A DNA stretch of 59,586 nucleotides from Bacteroidia bacterium (GCA_030427935.1 JAUICI010000005.1:1-59586); one strand, 5' to 3'. Shown: positions 26,142 through 34,976, counted from the first letter of the stretch. Program-made: numbers and translations. The notes: a model not told the origin generated them from the letters alone.

Positions 26142-28793
26142 ATGATTCGTACACTTGTTCTTTTTCTATTCTTAATTGCTTTAGGCGCCCAATTAAAAGC
26201 CCAAAACAAGAACTATTTCTTGATTGATAAAGAAGTAGATACTACGGAGATGCATGAAAGAGACCTGAAATACCTCAGAGAAGGCTTGGATCTCTTTCAA
26301 AAAGAAAAAGACCCACTCAAGAAGATCAAAGCACTTTCTGAAATGCTTGACCAACTTTACGATGAACGTTACTGGGTAGAATATGCAGATTATTTGTTCG
26401 ACTATGTTGAAAAAGAATTCAAGTCAGAACAAGACCCTAAAAGGAAAAAAGAACTGAAAAAATATTATGCCTTCTCTTACCTCAACAAGGGTTACTATAC
26501 AGACATTATTGGCAATTACAAAGATTCAAGAAAGCTTTACCGTATTTGTCTGAAGATGTTTACCGAACTAAATGACGAAGAGAACGTTGCAACAAGCTTA
26601 AACAATATCGGTTTTACCTTCAAGGAGGAAGGAAATTTGGATTCTGCACTATTCTACTTCAAAGAAAGCATCAAATGGAATGTTGAAAATGAAGAAGAAC
26701 ATTCCGTTCATTTCAATAATATCGGATATATCTATGACCTAAAAGGCGACATCATTTCAGCCTATGAATACTATGATAAAGCAAGAAAAATTCAGGAAAA
26801 AGATCCTGGAAGATAAAACTATCTAACCACGTCATTAACCAATTTGGCCGTCATCCTTGCAACCTTAGGAGACACGGCTACTTGTTTACAATATTACGAT
26901 CGAGCCATTGAGATTAATAAAGAGTTAGGAGACAATTTAGAATTAACGAGAAATTACCTCAATAAATCTATCGTTCTGCAAAATTCAGGACGTTATAATG
27001 AGGCAAAAAGTCTGAATCTTAAAGCTCTAAAACTGAGTAAAAGCACTGGTAGTTACTTAGATCATGGTGAAGCCGCAATTGAATACGCATGTTTACTTCA
27101 CAAAACTGGACATACAGATAGCTGTTATTTTTATTTGAATACGGTTTTGCTCGATACCGCTTTTCAAGGATATAAACCAATATTGAAAGATGCCTACACC
27201 CAAATCGCAGTTTGTCTTTTGGAAGAAAAGAAATTAAACCAAGCTTTCGATTATGCCCAAAAAGCTTACGACATGAGTAAAGAAGCTGAGGACAAAGAGG
27301 ATGAATCCACTGCAAGTAAAATCCTATATAAAATCTATCTTCAAAGAGGAAATTACCAAAAAGCATTGAAATTTTATCGGCATCACAAGGAACTCATGGA
27401 GCAGATTCAAAACATGAGTAACCAAAAAGAAATCCTTACTCGTGAATATCAAAAACTACTTCTTTTACAAAAAGAAAAAGACAGTTTAAATGCAAGTTTA
27501 GCCGAAGAACAATCCAAAAAAGAACTTTTGGAGAAAGACTTGGAGATCACAAAGTCGAGAAACCAAATTTTCTATCTCTCAGGAGCAGGAATTTTTGCCT
27601 TAATCGTCATATTTCTTCTTTATCGAAACAACAAACAAAAACAAAAAGACAAGGAAGTAATATTGTCTCAGAAAGAAGAAATAACGGTTGAAAGAGATAA
27701 AGCCAACGAAAACTACCTTATTGCAGAGGAAAAAAAGATTCAACTTCAAGAGAGAAATAAAGAAATTTTGGATTCTATTAAATACGCCAAAAGACTTCAA
27801 GAGGCGGTTCTTCCTCCTCAAAAATTAGTAAAAGAGTGGCTTACCAATAGTTTCATCATTTATAAACCAAAGGAAATCGTTTCGGGAGATTTTTACTGGA
27901 TGGAAACCACAACGATTAAAGACAGCGACAAATCTACCAATATCACATTCTTCGCCGCAGCCGATTGTACGGGACATGGAGTTCCTGGAGCCATGGTCAG
28001 CGTCATCTGCGCAGGAGCCTTAAATAGAGCGGTAAATGAATACAAACTATCCGACGTAGGAGAAATTCTCAATAAGGTTTCTGAAATTGTTGTAGAAAGC
28101 TTTAAACAAAGTGGAGAACGGGTTGCTGACGGCATGGATATCGCCCTTTGTGGATTAGACATTGGTCGTAAAAAACTCTTTTTCACGGGTGCCAATAATC
28201 CTTTGTGGGTGATTACTTCTGAAAACAAATTAAATACGGAAAGTACTTATAAATCTTTCAATCTTGAAGACCATCCAAATCGCTTTTTGCATGAAATAAA
28301 AGGAACCAAACAACATATTGGTCTCAATGATAATCAAAAAGAATTTCAAACAAGCGAAGTGCAATTGCAACCTGGAGATGGAATATTTGTATTCTCCGAC
28401 GGTCTGGCTGATCAATTTGGTGGAAGTCGAGGAAAGAAATTTAAATACCAGCAATTTCGAGAGATTCTGATTGAAAACTTCGACCAAAACATGGATCAAC
28501 TTAGAGATATCATCAATGAAAAATTTGAATCATGGAAAGGCGACATGGAACAAGTGGATGATATTTGCGTGATTGGTGTAAAAATAAATGGAAAAGAAAG
28601 AAACAATTTCACAAAAAGAGAAATCGAAGTTTTGGAGTATTTGCTTGAAGGACTCCCATCAAAATTGATTGCCGACAAGATGCATATTAGCGTCCACACC
28701 GTTGATACATACAGGAGAAGGCTACTAGCAAAAACCAACACCTACAATACCACTGAGCTCATCAACTATTGTAAAAGAAAAGAAATCGTATAA
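26142..28793 (+). pseudogene. TPR-membrane-PP2C-LuxR protein interrupted by one in-frame stop
   Basis: A single reading frame of 884 codons with one internal TAA at 26814-26816. The part before (224 codons) and after (about 659 codons) keep the same frame and both belong to one TPR domain: 'ISAYEYYDKARKIQEKDPGR', stop, 'NYLTTSLTNLAVILATLGD'. Order: signal peptide, about ten TPRs (residues 25-430), coiled coil, membrane span ('IFYLSGAGIFALIVIFLLY'), coiled coil, SpoIIE-type PP2C domain with intact 'SGDFYWME', 'AAADCTGHGVPGAM' and 'FSDGLADQFGG', then a LuxR-type HTH ('FTKREIEVLEYLLEGLPSK ... ISVHTVDTYRRRLLAK'). A single base change from AAA, CAA or GAA would give the stop. It may be a pseudogene, a read-through product or a sequencing error. 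Confidence 0.85.
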
Positions 28794-28864
28794 TTTTTTC
28801 ATTTTGTTCAAACTTTCGGGTGACTTACTTGTTAGATGATTAAACAAAATAAAATTTGAACATC

Positions 28865-29331
28865 ATGAGAACGCTTATTGCAATTATTGTACTGGGTATC
28901 ACCTTTCAAGCTTTTGGACAATCACCCTATCAAAAAAAGATTCGTACTTTATTTACAAAAGTCCATTATTCAAAAGATTTCAATACGGAATTATGGGAAC
29001 TTACAAAGTCAACTAAAATTGACAACCCAACCGTTTATGCATACAAATGCTTGTACTATATCATGAACGCTAAATATGTTTTTTGGGCGCATAATAAAAT
29101 GGAAACTTCAAAACTGGAAGAAGCAAATTAGACAAAGCCATTGAAAAATATCCTGGAAATGCCGATTTACGTTTGGTGCGCTATGCCGTGCAGAAAAACG
29201 CTCCGAAATTCCTCAAATACTACAAAAACATTGAAGAAGATAAGCAAGTATTATTGGATTACAGAAAGCAAAATGCCTCAGATCCTGATTTGAATGGATT
29301 AATAGACGGAGTACTTGCCAAATTCCCTTAA
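28865..29331 (+). pseudogene. Small exported protein with a one-base frameshift
   Basis: The ATG at 28865 opens a signal peptide ('LIAIIVLGITFQAFGQ'). The frame ends early in 'KLEEAN' (stop 29129-29131). A second frame continues directly with 'LDKAIEKYPGNADLRLVRY' and runs to a stop at 29329-29331. The join sits where GCAAATTAGAC would read through if one T were added. The combined product of about 155 residues resembles a common Bacteroidota family of small exported proteins in which 'DKAI..YP.N..LR..R......P.FL.Y...I..DK' is conserved (from memory, no accession claimed). It is either a real 1-bp deletion or an assembly indel. It follows the stop-interrupted gene by 71 bp. Confidence 0.7.
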
Positions 29332-29332
29332 G

Positions 29333-29980
29333 ATGCACACCCTGAGTAAAAGATTCACATTTCCAACATACAGCTTAATCGCTCTTGGAATTATTCTGAT
29401 TCTGCACATTGTGGGCTTATATCAGATAATTGTCAATAAGCGCATAGAGCTTATGGAAGCATCCCATATCATTATTCTGATTAGTTCAGTTTTATGTTTG
29501 ATTCCTGAGTTTCTAAAATCCAACAAAATTGCATTTCCTTATAGTGCCGTCTTCTTAATCGGGTTAACCGCCGAAATGGTTGGCGTGAATACAGGCTGGT
29601 TATTTGGTGACTATGTTTACAGTGATTCTCTAGGACTTAAATTGATTCATACTCCAGTAATCATAGGTTTATTATGGTTATCCCTGAGTATTGGAATTCA
29701 GTCCATTTTAAAAATGACGCCCTTGAAAAAATGGCCAATCATTATTTTGGGCGCCTTGTTTATGATGCTATTCGATGTTTTACTTGAACCAGTAGCCATA
29801 CATTTCAACCTTTGGACATGGGACGGTCCACATGTTCCCATTTACAATTATATCTGCTGGTTCGTTTTTGCCTTCATTATGCAAATCATTTTATTCAACT
29901 CGACAGACTCGAAGAGTTTGTTTCGCTATTTGTTTATCGTGAATCTGCTCTTTTTTGCCGGACTTACATTGTCTATCTGA
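29333..29980 (+). CDS. CruF/DUF422-type carotenoid biosynthesis membrane protein
   Basis: A 215-residue multi-pass membrane protein with six or seven spans. I choose the ATG at 29333, one base after the stop of the frameshifted gene. The family signature is clear: 'AEMVGVNTGWLFGDYVYSD' (in part), 'LGLKLIHTPVIIGLLWL', then 'FDVLLEPVAIHFNLWTW' and 'VPIYNYICWFVFAF'. Members are 1',2'-hydratases acting on acyclic carotenoid ends (CruF, bacterioruberin-type) or related carotenoid synthesis proteins. The exact reaction cannot be read from sequence. The CarH-like regulator follows after 39 bp on the same strand, which supports light-controlled pigment synthesis. Confidence 0.82.
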   Translation: MHTLSKRFTFPTYSLIALGIILILHIVGLYQIIVNKRIELMEASHIIILISSVLCLIPEFLKSNKIAFPYSAVFLIGLTAEMVGVNTGWLFGDYVYSDSLGLKLIHTPVIIGLLWLSLSIGIQSILKMTPLKKWPIIILGALFMMLFDVLLEPVAIHFNLWTWDGPHVPIYNYICWFVFAFIMQIILFNSTDSKSLFRYLFIVNLLFFAGLTLSI

Positions 29981-30019
29981 AACTTTGTTTAATTTTATCG
30001 CCGGTTGATTTAACAGTTT

Positions 30020-30898
30020 ATGGGGAACTATTCTATTAAAGAGCTTGAAAAACTATCAGGCATCAAGTCACATACTTTGAGAATTTGGGAACAGAGATAC
30101 AATCTATTCACCCCAAAACGAACGGAGACCAATATTCGATATTACGACGACGAAGACGTTCGGAAACTTCTGCAAATTCAGGTTTTACAAGATTTAGGGT
30201 ATAAGATTTCAAAAATAGTTGGAATGTCCGATGAAGAAAAAAATGAAATCTTAACCGTATCGAAAAACAAGGAGTTAAATGCGGAAGAAACGGATTTGAT
30301 CTACATAAACAAACTGATTGAAGCCGGCATGTTTTTGAATGAAGTGCAATTCAATTCCACTTTGGATGAAGTCATCGAAACCATTGGCTTGAAAAATGCT
30401 TTTCAAACAGTACTCTACAAAGTATTAATTCGAGTAGGTTTATTGTGGGAAGTTGGAGAATTTAGTCCCGCTCAGGAGCATTTCACTTCATGCCTGATTC
30501 GAGACCGAATCATTGTGGAAACAGCCAAATTGGAAAAAGGAACCGGTAAAAAATTCATTCTATGGCTTCCTGAGTCAGAAGAACATGAAATAGGCCTTCT
30601 CTTCATCAATTTTCTACTTCGCTATTTCAAACATGAAGTCATCTATTTGGGTCCACGTGTGCCTTATGATAGCTTAAAACAAACCATCGACATGATACAA
30701 CCCGATGGCATCTACTCCTTTGTAGTCTCGAGAAAAAATACAGATGATTTCATTCAACTTAAAGATCGAATCAGTCAAGAATATCCAAACCTGAACTGTT
30801 TTTGGTCGGGAGCGGCATCTAAAGAATCTGGAGAAGAATCTTCAAATCAACATAAGATGATCCACTCGATCGAAGATTTCTTCAGTGATGTTTTGTAA
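30020..30898 (+). CDS. CarH-like MerR-family B12-dependent photoreceptor regulator
   Basis: A 292-residue protein. Residues 1-70 are a MerR-type winged helix ('YSIKELEKLSGIKSHTLRIW', 'RYYDDEDVRKLLQIQVLQ'). Next comes a helical bundle and a cobalamin-binding Rossmann domain. Two hallmarks of CarH are present: W-x9-EH (Trp143, Glu153, His154 in 'LWEVGEFSPAQEHF') and E-x-H-x-x-G with His189 ('EEHEIG'), the likely lower axial ligand. The W-to-His spacing of 46 equals that of Thermus CarH (131 to 177). The residue after Trp143, His132 in Thermus CarH, is Glu144 here, so the photoproduct may differ. CarH binds DNA as a tetramer in the dark and is released by light. Target: probably carotenoid genes such as the neighbour at 29333. 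Confidence 0.9.
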   Translation: MGNYSIKELEKLSGIKSHTLRIWEQRYNLFTPKRTETNIRYYDDEDVRKLLQIQVLQDLGYKISKIVGMSDEEKNEILTVSKNKELNAEETDLIYINKLIEAGMFLNEVQFNSTLDEVIETIGLKNAFQTVLYKVLIRVGLLWEVGEFSPAQEHFTSCLIRDRIIVETAKLEKGTGKKFILWLPESEEHEIGLLFINFLLRYFKHEVIYLGPRVPYDSLKQTIDMIQPDGIYSFVVSRKNTDDFIQLKDRISQEYPNLNCFWSGAASKESGEESSNQHKMIHSIEDFFSDVL

Positions 30899-30909
30899 GT
30901 ATCTAAGGA

Positions 30910-31956
30910 TTATTTTGTCTTCAACCAATCTCTAAGCTGATCTCTTTGCATAGTGAAAGTCAATGCATCCACGCACTTATAATAATTCCCTTTATTCGAA
31001 CACTTGTCGTAAAACATTTTAGCGATTTCCATTTTGTCATTATCCGACATAAATAGCTTCATGACTTCAACAACTTGTTCGGAAGTTAAACACTTATTCT
31101 TTGCAAAAAAACGACTGTGATCCAACATGTCATTCGTAAAATGTTTTCCTTTGATCGACTGCAAAATATCTTTAAAATCGGCATCTGATGTCGTACAAGC
31201 AACAGAATTATTCAATTGTTTTTGGCAATGCTCTAACCACTTAGATTGATGCGTTGCAGAACCAAACAAAACAACTGCTGAAGCATAATTTTCAAGATCA
31301 TAACACTTTTCATAAAGCGTCTTGAGCGCGATTAATTTATCATCTTGGCTCTGAATCAAACTAGCTATTTTCATAATCTGTGCCATGCTCAAACAATAAT
31401 ACTTCTGATTCTGTTTGATATAGTTCATTTGATCCGCTCCGGTTCTCGTATTTACTTGGTGAGCAAAAGTCATGAACACCTGATCTGTTACCACTGTTGC
31501 ACAGCCTTTTTGACCGTTATAATTTAAATGAGATGGATAAGTGTAATTCGGAAAAGTAACTGAAGGCGTCACAGGTGGTGGCGGAGGTGGTGGCGTATTT
31601 CCTTGATGAATCATTTCAAGATAATCATGCAATTGAAAAACCTTTGAAAATGAATTGAAAGCATCATAAATCTCATAGCGATTCGGATAATCGGCTAATT
31701 TTTGGCCAGCAATTTTACAAAATTCCAATTTTTTATCATCCTGATTAAACAACAATGCAACTCTTTTTATCTGATTTGCTGACAAACATTGACCACTAAA
31801 AAGAACAATAGACTTATTCAATTTATAACTATCAGATGATTGAGCCAATACCTGATTGTATTTTGGAATAAAAAAGTTCTCCGAGATCGCATTACATTGT
31901 TGCGCCATTACCAAGGGACTTAAAAATGCTATCAGTAAAATCAATAAAGTCTTCAT
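30910..31956 (-). CDS. Exported DUF4476-domain protein
   Basis: A 348-residue protein with signal peptide 'LILLIAFLSPLVMAQ'. It carries three repeated helical units that match DUF4476: around residues 20-115 ('LSANQIKRVALLFNQDDKK'), 150-240 ('LSMAQIMKIASLIQSQDDK') and 255-345 ('LTSEQVVEVMKLFMSDNDK'). The repeats are joined by a Pro-rich linker ('TPPPPPPPVTP', residues about 122-132). Each unit has a pair of Cys residues. DUF4476 is frequent in Bacteroidota; the function is unknown. The gene is convergent with the CarH-like gene. Confidence 0.85.
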   Translation of the reverse strand: MKTLLILLIAFLSPLVMAQQCNAISENFFIPKYNQVLAQSSDSYKLNKSIVLFSGQCLSANQIKRVALLFNQDDKKLEFCKIAGQKLADYPNRYEIYDAFNSFSKVFQLHDYLEMIHQGNTPPPPPPPVTPSVTFPNYTYPSHLNYNGQKGCATVVTDQVFMTFAHQVNTRTGADQMNYIKQNQKYYCLSMAQIMKIASLIQSQDDKLIALKTLYEKCYDLENYASAVVLFGSATHQSKWLEHCQKQLNNSVACTTSDADFKDILQSIKGKHFTNDMLDHSRFFAKNKCLTSEQVVEVMKLFMSDNDKMEIAKMFYDKCSNKGNYYKCVDALTFTMQRDQLRDWLKTK

Positions 31957-32020
31957 AATCAGAATTTTTATGTTTTCAAATATAATTTATTATCTCTAGC
32001 TCACGAATTATGCCAGAAAC

Positions 32021-32045
32021 AAAAAATCCCTCACATGGAGGGATT
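32021..32045 (-). terminator. Rho-independent terminator
   Basis: On the minus strand AATCCCTC and GAGGGATT pair around a five-base loop and are followed by T residues. It lies just after the stop of the gene 32074-32469. Confidence 0.8.
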
Positions 32046-32073
32046 CGAATCTTTTATAGGAATTTCAAAAACT

Positions 32074-32469
32074 CTATTTCTTGAACATGACGTCTTGATA
32101 ACCCTTGTCGAAACCACCTAAAGTATGACTTCCGATAATCGTCATCAGTTCACCATCTCTCCAAACCAACTTAAACATCATTGGATCGGCTTTAATCTTA
32201 GATTCACTGTGATAAGTTCCTTCCCAAACTTTAACGGCGTTTACTTTCAAATAATCACCCTCTTCTACAAGGTTAAGGGAGATTTTATATCCTCCACCTT
32301 CACCCGTGTATTTAAAATCACCTTCCAATTCACCTGGAGGTCCATAAATTTCTAGTTCATACTGACCTTCACCTCTCTGGTACTTATAAGTCCCTCTCCA
32401 ATCTTGTGAGTACGAAATCGCGCTCATTCCAACGATGGCTAGGAATAATGTCAAAAATTTTGCTGTCAT
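32074..32469 (-). CDS. Small exported protein of unknown function
   Basis: A 131-residue protein. I choose the ATG at 32469, which opens 'FLTLFLAIVGMSAISYSQ', a clear signal peptide; the longer frame to 32586 would overlap the divergent gene. The mature part is beta-rich with aromatic Gly repeats: 'WRGTYKYQRGEGQYELEIYG', 'GDFKYTGEGGGYKISLNLV', 'GTYHSESKIKADPMMFKLVW'. The last segment, with G-T-Y and a hydrophobic strand, is lipocalin-like. I cannot name a family. It diverges from the PQQ-like gene. Confidence 0.7.
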   Translation of the reverse strand: MTAKFLTLFLAIVGMSAISYSQDWRGTYKYQRGEGQYELEIYGPPGELEGDFKYTGEGGGYKISLNLVEEGDYLKVNAVKVWEGTYHSESKIKADPMMFKLVWRDGELMTIIGSHTLGGFDKGYQDVMFKK

Positions 32470-32568
32470 TTTAATTGAATTAATGTTTTGTCTAAAGATA
32501 CAATCCCTTTTTTTATGGATGATGAAGAATTTCATAAATTGCTGATTTTTATTCAGGAATGAATAAAC

Positions 32569-34167
32569 ATGAACCGACTTTTTCAAATATTGCTACTATT
32601 TTCGCTCATTGCATTTTTTTGGCTGTTTGCAATAGGTGAAATGGAAGAAACAAAACTTCCCAAAAAATCCTTTGAAGCAGATTCAACCGTCCAGACAATC
32701 ACAAGCGCTGAATTTTTACCAAAACCTAATTTGGATTACGATTTTCGCTGGCAAAACTTAGTCATTAGTCAATCAAAGTCGACTTTTAAGGGTTTCTCAA
32801 AAAAGTATACAGACAAGAACGAAAATATTCTATGCTTTCGAGGGAACCACTTTAGAGATGCTCCAACAAGAGGAAACCTTCAAAGAAAACCCAAATCTGT
32901 TACATTGGATTGGATCTTTAAAACAAGAAAAGACACATCCAACACCCAACATGAAAGATGGGGAGGCGGCACAGGCTGGACTGGACAAGCCCTTTTAATT
33001 CGTTGGTCAGAAGAAATGAAAAAACAACTTGGAATTCGGGATCAAAAATTCTTGTCCAACTCCAAAGCAAGAGAAGTCATCGTGGGATCCTTGTCTGGTC
33101 ATGTCTATTACCTGAATTTTGAAACTGGCGACACCACACGAACTCCAACACTCCTTGACGGACCAATTAAAGGAACCGTCTCCGCCGATCCACGACTAAA
33201 TGGCTTATTATATGTTGGTCAAGGCATAAGCACAGGAAGAAGATTCGGCTCTTACATCATCGACATGACCAAAAACGAAGTCATTCGACATCAGTCGGGA
33301 AGAGACCCGGATGCTGACAGGAGTTGGGGAGCTTTTGACAGCAATCCTTTGATCGATAAAAATTCAGGAACGGTCTTCTGGCCTTCTGAAAATGGCATCA
33401 TTTATTCATTCAAATCTAAAAGCAGGAATGAAGTTAAACTCGAATCCAAACTGAAATATTCAAAAAATGTGATGATGCGCTATGGACTCGAAGCCAGCAT
33501 GGCAGCTACAGGCAGATTTGGATTTTTTGCTGATAATAGTGGTAATGTCTTTTGCATGGATTTAGTCGACAAAACCCCCGTATGGAACCAAAATAACTAT
33601 GACGATACAGATGCTTCCTTAGTCTTAGAGCAAACTACCAATGACTTGTTTTTGTATACAGGAAATGAAGTGGATTTTCGAGCTCCAGAAGCTGTTTCCA
33701 TATTTCGAAAATTAAACGCGCGAAATGGAAAAGAAATCTGGCGAGTTAGTCGAAACTGCAGAGGAACCAAAATTGCAGACAGAACCAATTCCGGAGGAAT
33801 ATTAGCCACACCACTTCTTGGAAAGAAAAACTGTAAAGACATGGCCTATGTCATCTTTTCAAGAATGAATGAAAAGAATCAGTCCGAACTAGTGGCTGTA
33901 AATCGCAAAACAGGGAAAGAAGTATTCTCCTTCATGATGAAAGCCTATTCTTGGGCTTCGCCAATTGATCTGTATGATACAAGAGGTAATATGTATATCT
34001 TCTTCACGGATGTTCGTGGTCACATTTACCTCATTAATGGGAAAAATGGTGAATTAATCTACTCGGAAAAAACAAATTACACCTTTGAATCTTCTCCCAT
34101 CGCCTTTGATAATCGAATTGTTGTAGGCGTTAGAGGGAATAAGATTTTGAGTTTTTTGGTTGATTGA
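32569..34167 (+). CDS. PQQ-like beta-propeller protein
   Basis: A 532-residue protein anchored by one N-terminal span ('FQILLLFSLIAFFWLFAIG'). The rest reads as propeller blades of the PQQ/BamB type: 'SVTLDWIFKTRKD', 'EVIVGSLSGHVYYLNFETGD', 'FGFFADNSGNVFCMDLVDK', 'SELVAVNRKTGKEVFSFM' and 'GHIYLINGKNGELIYSEK'. The N-terminal 'FRGNHFRDAPTRG' recalls enzymes of the quinoprotein group, but a PQQ-coordinating site cannot be confirmed. It is likely a periplasmic binding or scaffold protein. Convergent with the GIY-YIG gene. Confidence 0.8.
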   Translation: MNRLFQILLLFSLIAFFWLFAIGEMEETKLPKKSFEADSTVQTITSAEFLPKPNLDYDFRWQNLVISQSKSTFKGFSKKYTDKNENILCFRGNHFRDAPTRGNLQRKPKSVTLDWIFKTRKDTSNTQHERWGGGTGWTGQALLIRWSEEMKKQLGIRDQKFLSNSKAREVIVGSLSGHVYYLNFETGDTTRTPTLLDGPIKGTVSADPRLNGLLYVGQGISTGRRFGSYIIDMTKNEVIRHQSGRDPDADRSWGAFDSNPLIDKNSGTVFWPSENGIIYSFKSKSRNEVKLESKLKYSKNVMMRYGLEASMAATGRFGFFADNSGNVFCMDLVDKTPVWNQNNYDDTDASLVLEQTTNDLFLYTGNEVDFRAPEAVSIFRKLNARNGKEIWRVSRNCRGTKIADRTNSGGILATPLLGKKNCKDMAYVIFSRMNEKNQSELVAVNRKTGKEVFSFMMKAYSWASPIDLYDTRGNMYIFFTDVRGHIYLINGKNGELIYSEKTNYTFESSPIAFDNRIVVGVRGNKILSFLVD

Positions 34168-34170
34168 TTC

Positions 34171-34425
34171 CTATAGTAGCCTTTTATTTCTAAATGCATG
34201 GCCACTTCCTGACTTTAGATACTTTTCAAATTTTAGAGCAACATATTTGTCGGTGAAGTTGAACCAAGATACTAATTCAAAAGGTCGATAAATTTTTGTT
34301 GAATTTACACTTCCTTTCTTATGTTCTTGAAGTCTTCCTCCAAGGTGTGATGTAAAACCAACATAATACTTATTATTTGAAAGTTTTAGAACATAAACTG
34401 TCCAAAATGATTTAGGTATTTCCAT
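34171..34425 (-). CDS. Small GIY-YIG nuclease-superfamily protein
   Basis: An 84-residue protein with the compact GIY-YIG fold: 'WTVYVLKLSNNKYYVGFTS' (the 'VYV..' and 'YVG' strands), 'RLQEHKKG', 'STKIYRPFELV' and the catalytic Glu in 'ALKFEKYLKSGSG'. This is the UPF0213/YhbQ-like group found in many Bacteroidota genomes, often several copies per genome. These are thought to be nucleases of unknown target, with roles in repair or RNA handling only proposed. Confidence 0.9.
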   Translation of the reverse strand: MEIPKSFWTVYVLKLSNNKYYVGFTSHLGGRLQEHKKGSVNSTKIYRPFELVSWFNFTDKYVALKFEKYLKSGSGHAFRNKRLL

Positions 34426-34462
34426 AATTATTTGATTTAGGTAAAATCAAAAATATAAAAAT

Positions 34463-34477
34463 GCGGACAGTGTCCGC
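34463..34477. repeat. Short perfect palindrome
   Basis: GCGGACA, a central G, then TGTCCGC. It is GC-rich in an AT-rich gap between the GIY-YIG gene start and the ssrA terminator. It could be a binding site or a terminator stem, but no T-run follows. Confidence 0.4.
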
Positions 34478-34516
34478 CGAAGCCTATAGAAGCTTTTGCA
34501 ACAAAATAAGAAAGAT

Positions 34517-34550
34517 AAAAAAGCCCTCCTTCGCTAAAGCTTCGGAGGGC
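34517..34550 (-). terminator. Rho-independent terminator of ssrA
   Basis: On the minus strand GCCCTCC and GGAGGGC (34523-34550) form the outer stem, with a smaller GC/TTTA/GC hairpin inside, followed by six T residues. The hairpin is also a copy of the dispersed repeat seen at 8141-8233. Confidence 0.85.
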
Positions 34551-34555
34551 GTAGG

Positions 34556-34956
34556 TGGAGCTGGAGGGGATCGAACCCTCGTCCAAACGACGATCCATTA
34601 AGCTTTCTACATGTTTATTTTGCGATTAGTTTTCGATTAGAGCACGGACACAAACACCCAAACCCTAACTTAGCTTCTAAAAGTTTCGCCTTTCAACCGA
34701 AGCCATATCCAGACTAGTTTGATGAAATGAAACTCCAAAATCCGGCACTATCAAACAAAGTAGCCGGGGGAGTTACTTGTCCCTCCTACTGTACTTCAGA
34801 GTGGATTAAGCCTTATTCTCTTAGAGAATTAGGCAGCAAGTGCGTAATTATAATCGTTGTCGACTATAGTTTGAGACATATGTTTTAAGAGCCACACCTC
34901 AACGCTCTACATGCTTACTTAACAAACGCTATCGCAGTCAAATCCAAGTCAGCCCC
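34556..34956 (-). ncRNA. ssrA: Transfer-messenger RNA (tmRNA)
   Basis: A 401-nt one-piece tmRNA. The 5' end GGGGCUGACUUGGAUUUGAC pairs with the 3' CAGCUCC through seven pairs. The discriminator A is followed by CC-U in the genome, so CCA is completed after transcription. The T-loop GGUUCGAUCC is present near the 3' end. The tag frame begins after the UAGUC element, at base 34861: codons GAC AAC GAU UAU AAU UAC encode DNDYNY, then ALAA and a UAA stop (34829-34831). The tag is DNDYNYALAA, preceded by the charged alanine. It is the rescue RNA that frees ribosomes stalled on broken messages and marks the product for degradation. Confidence 0.97.
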
Positions 34957-34976
34957 AAATTTCAAAAAACGGACAA

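Noticed and set aside
32470-32586. N-terminal extension of the small exported protein to 32586
   Set aside because: It would overlap the start of the divergent PQQ-like gene and bury the signal peptide; the ATG at 32469 is preferred.
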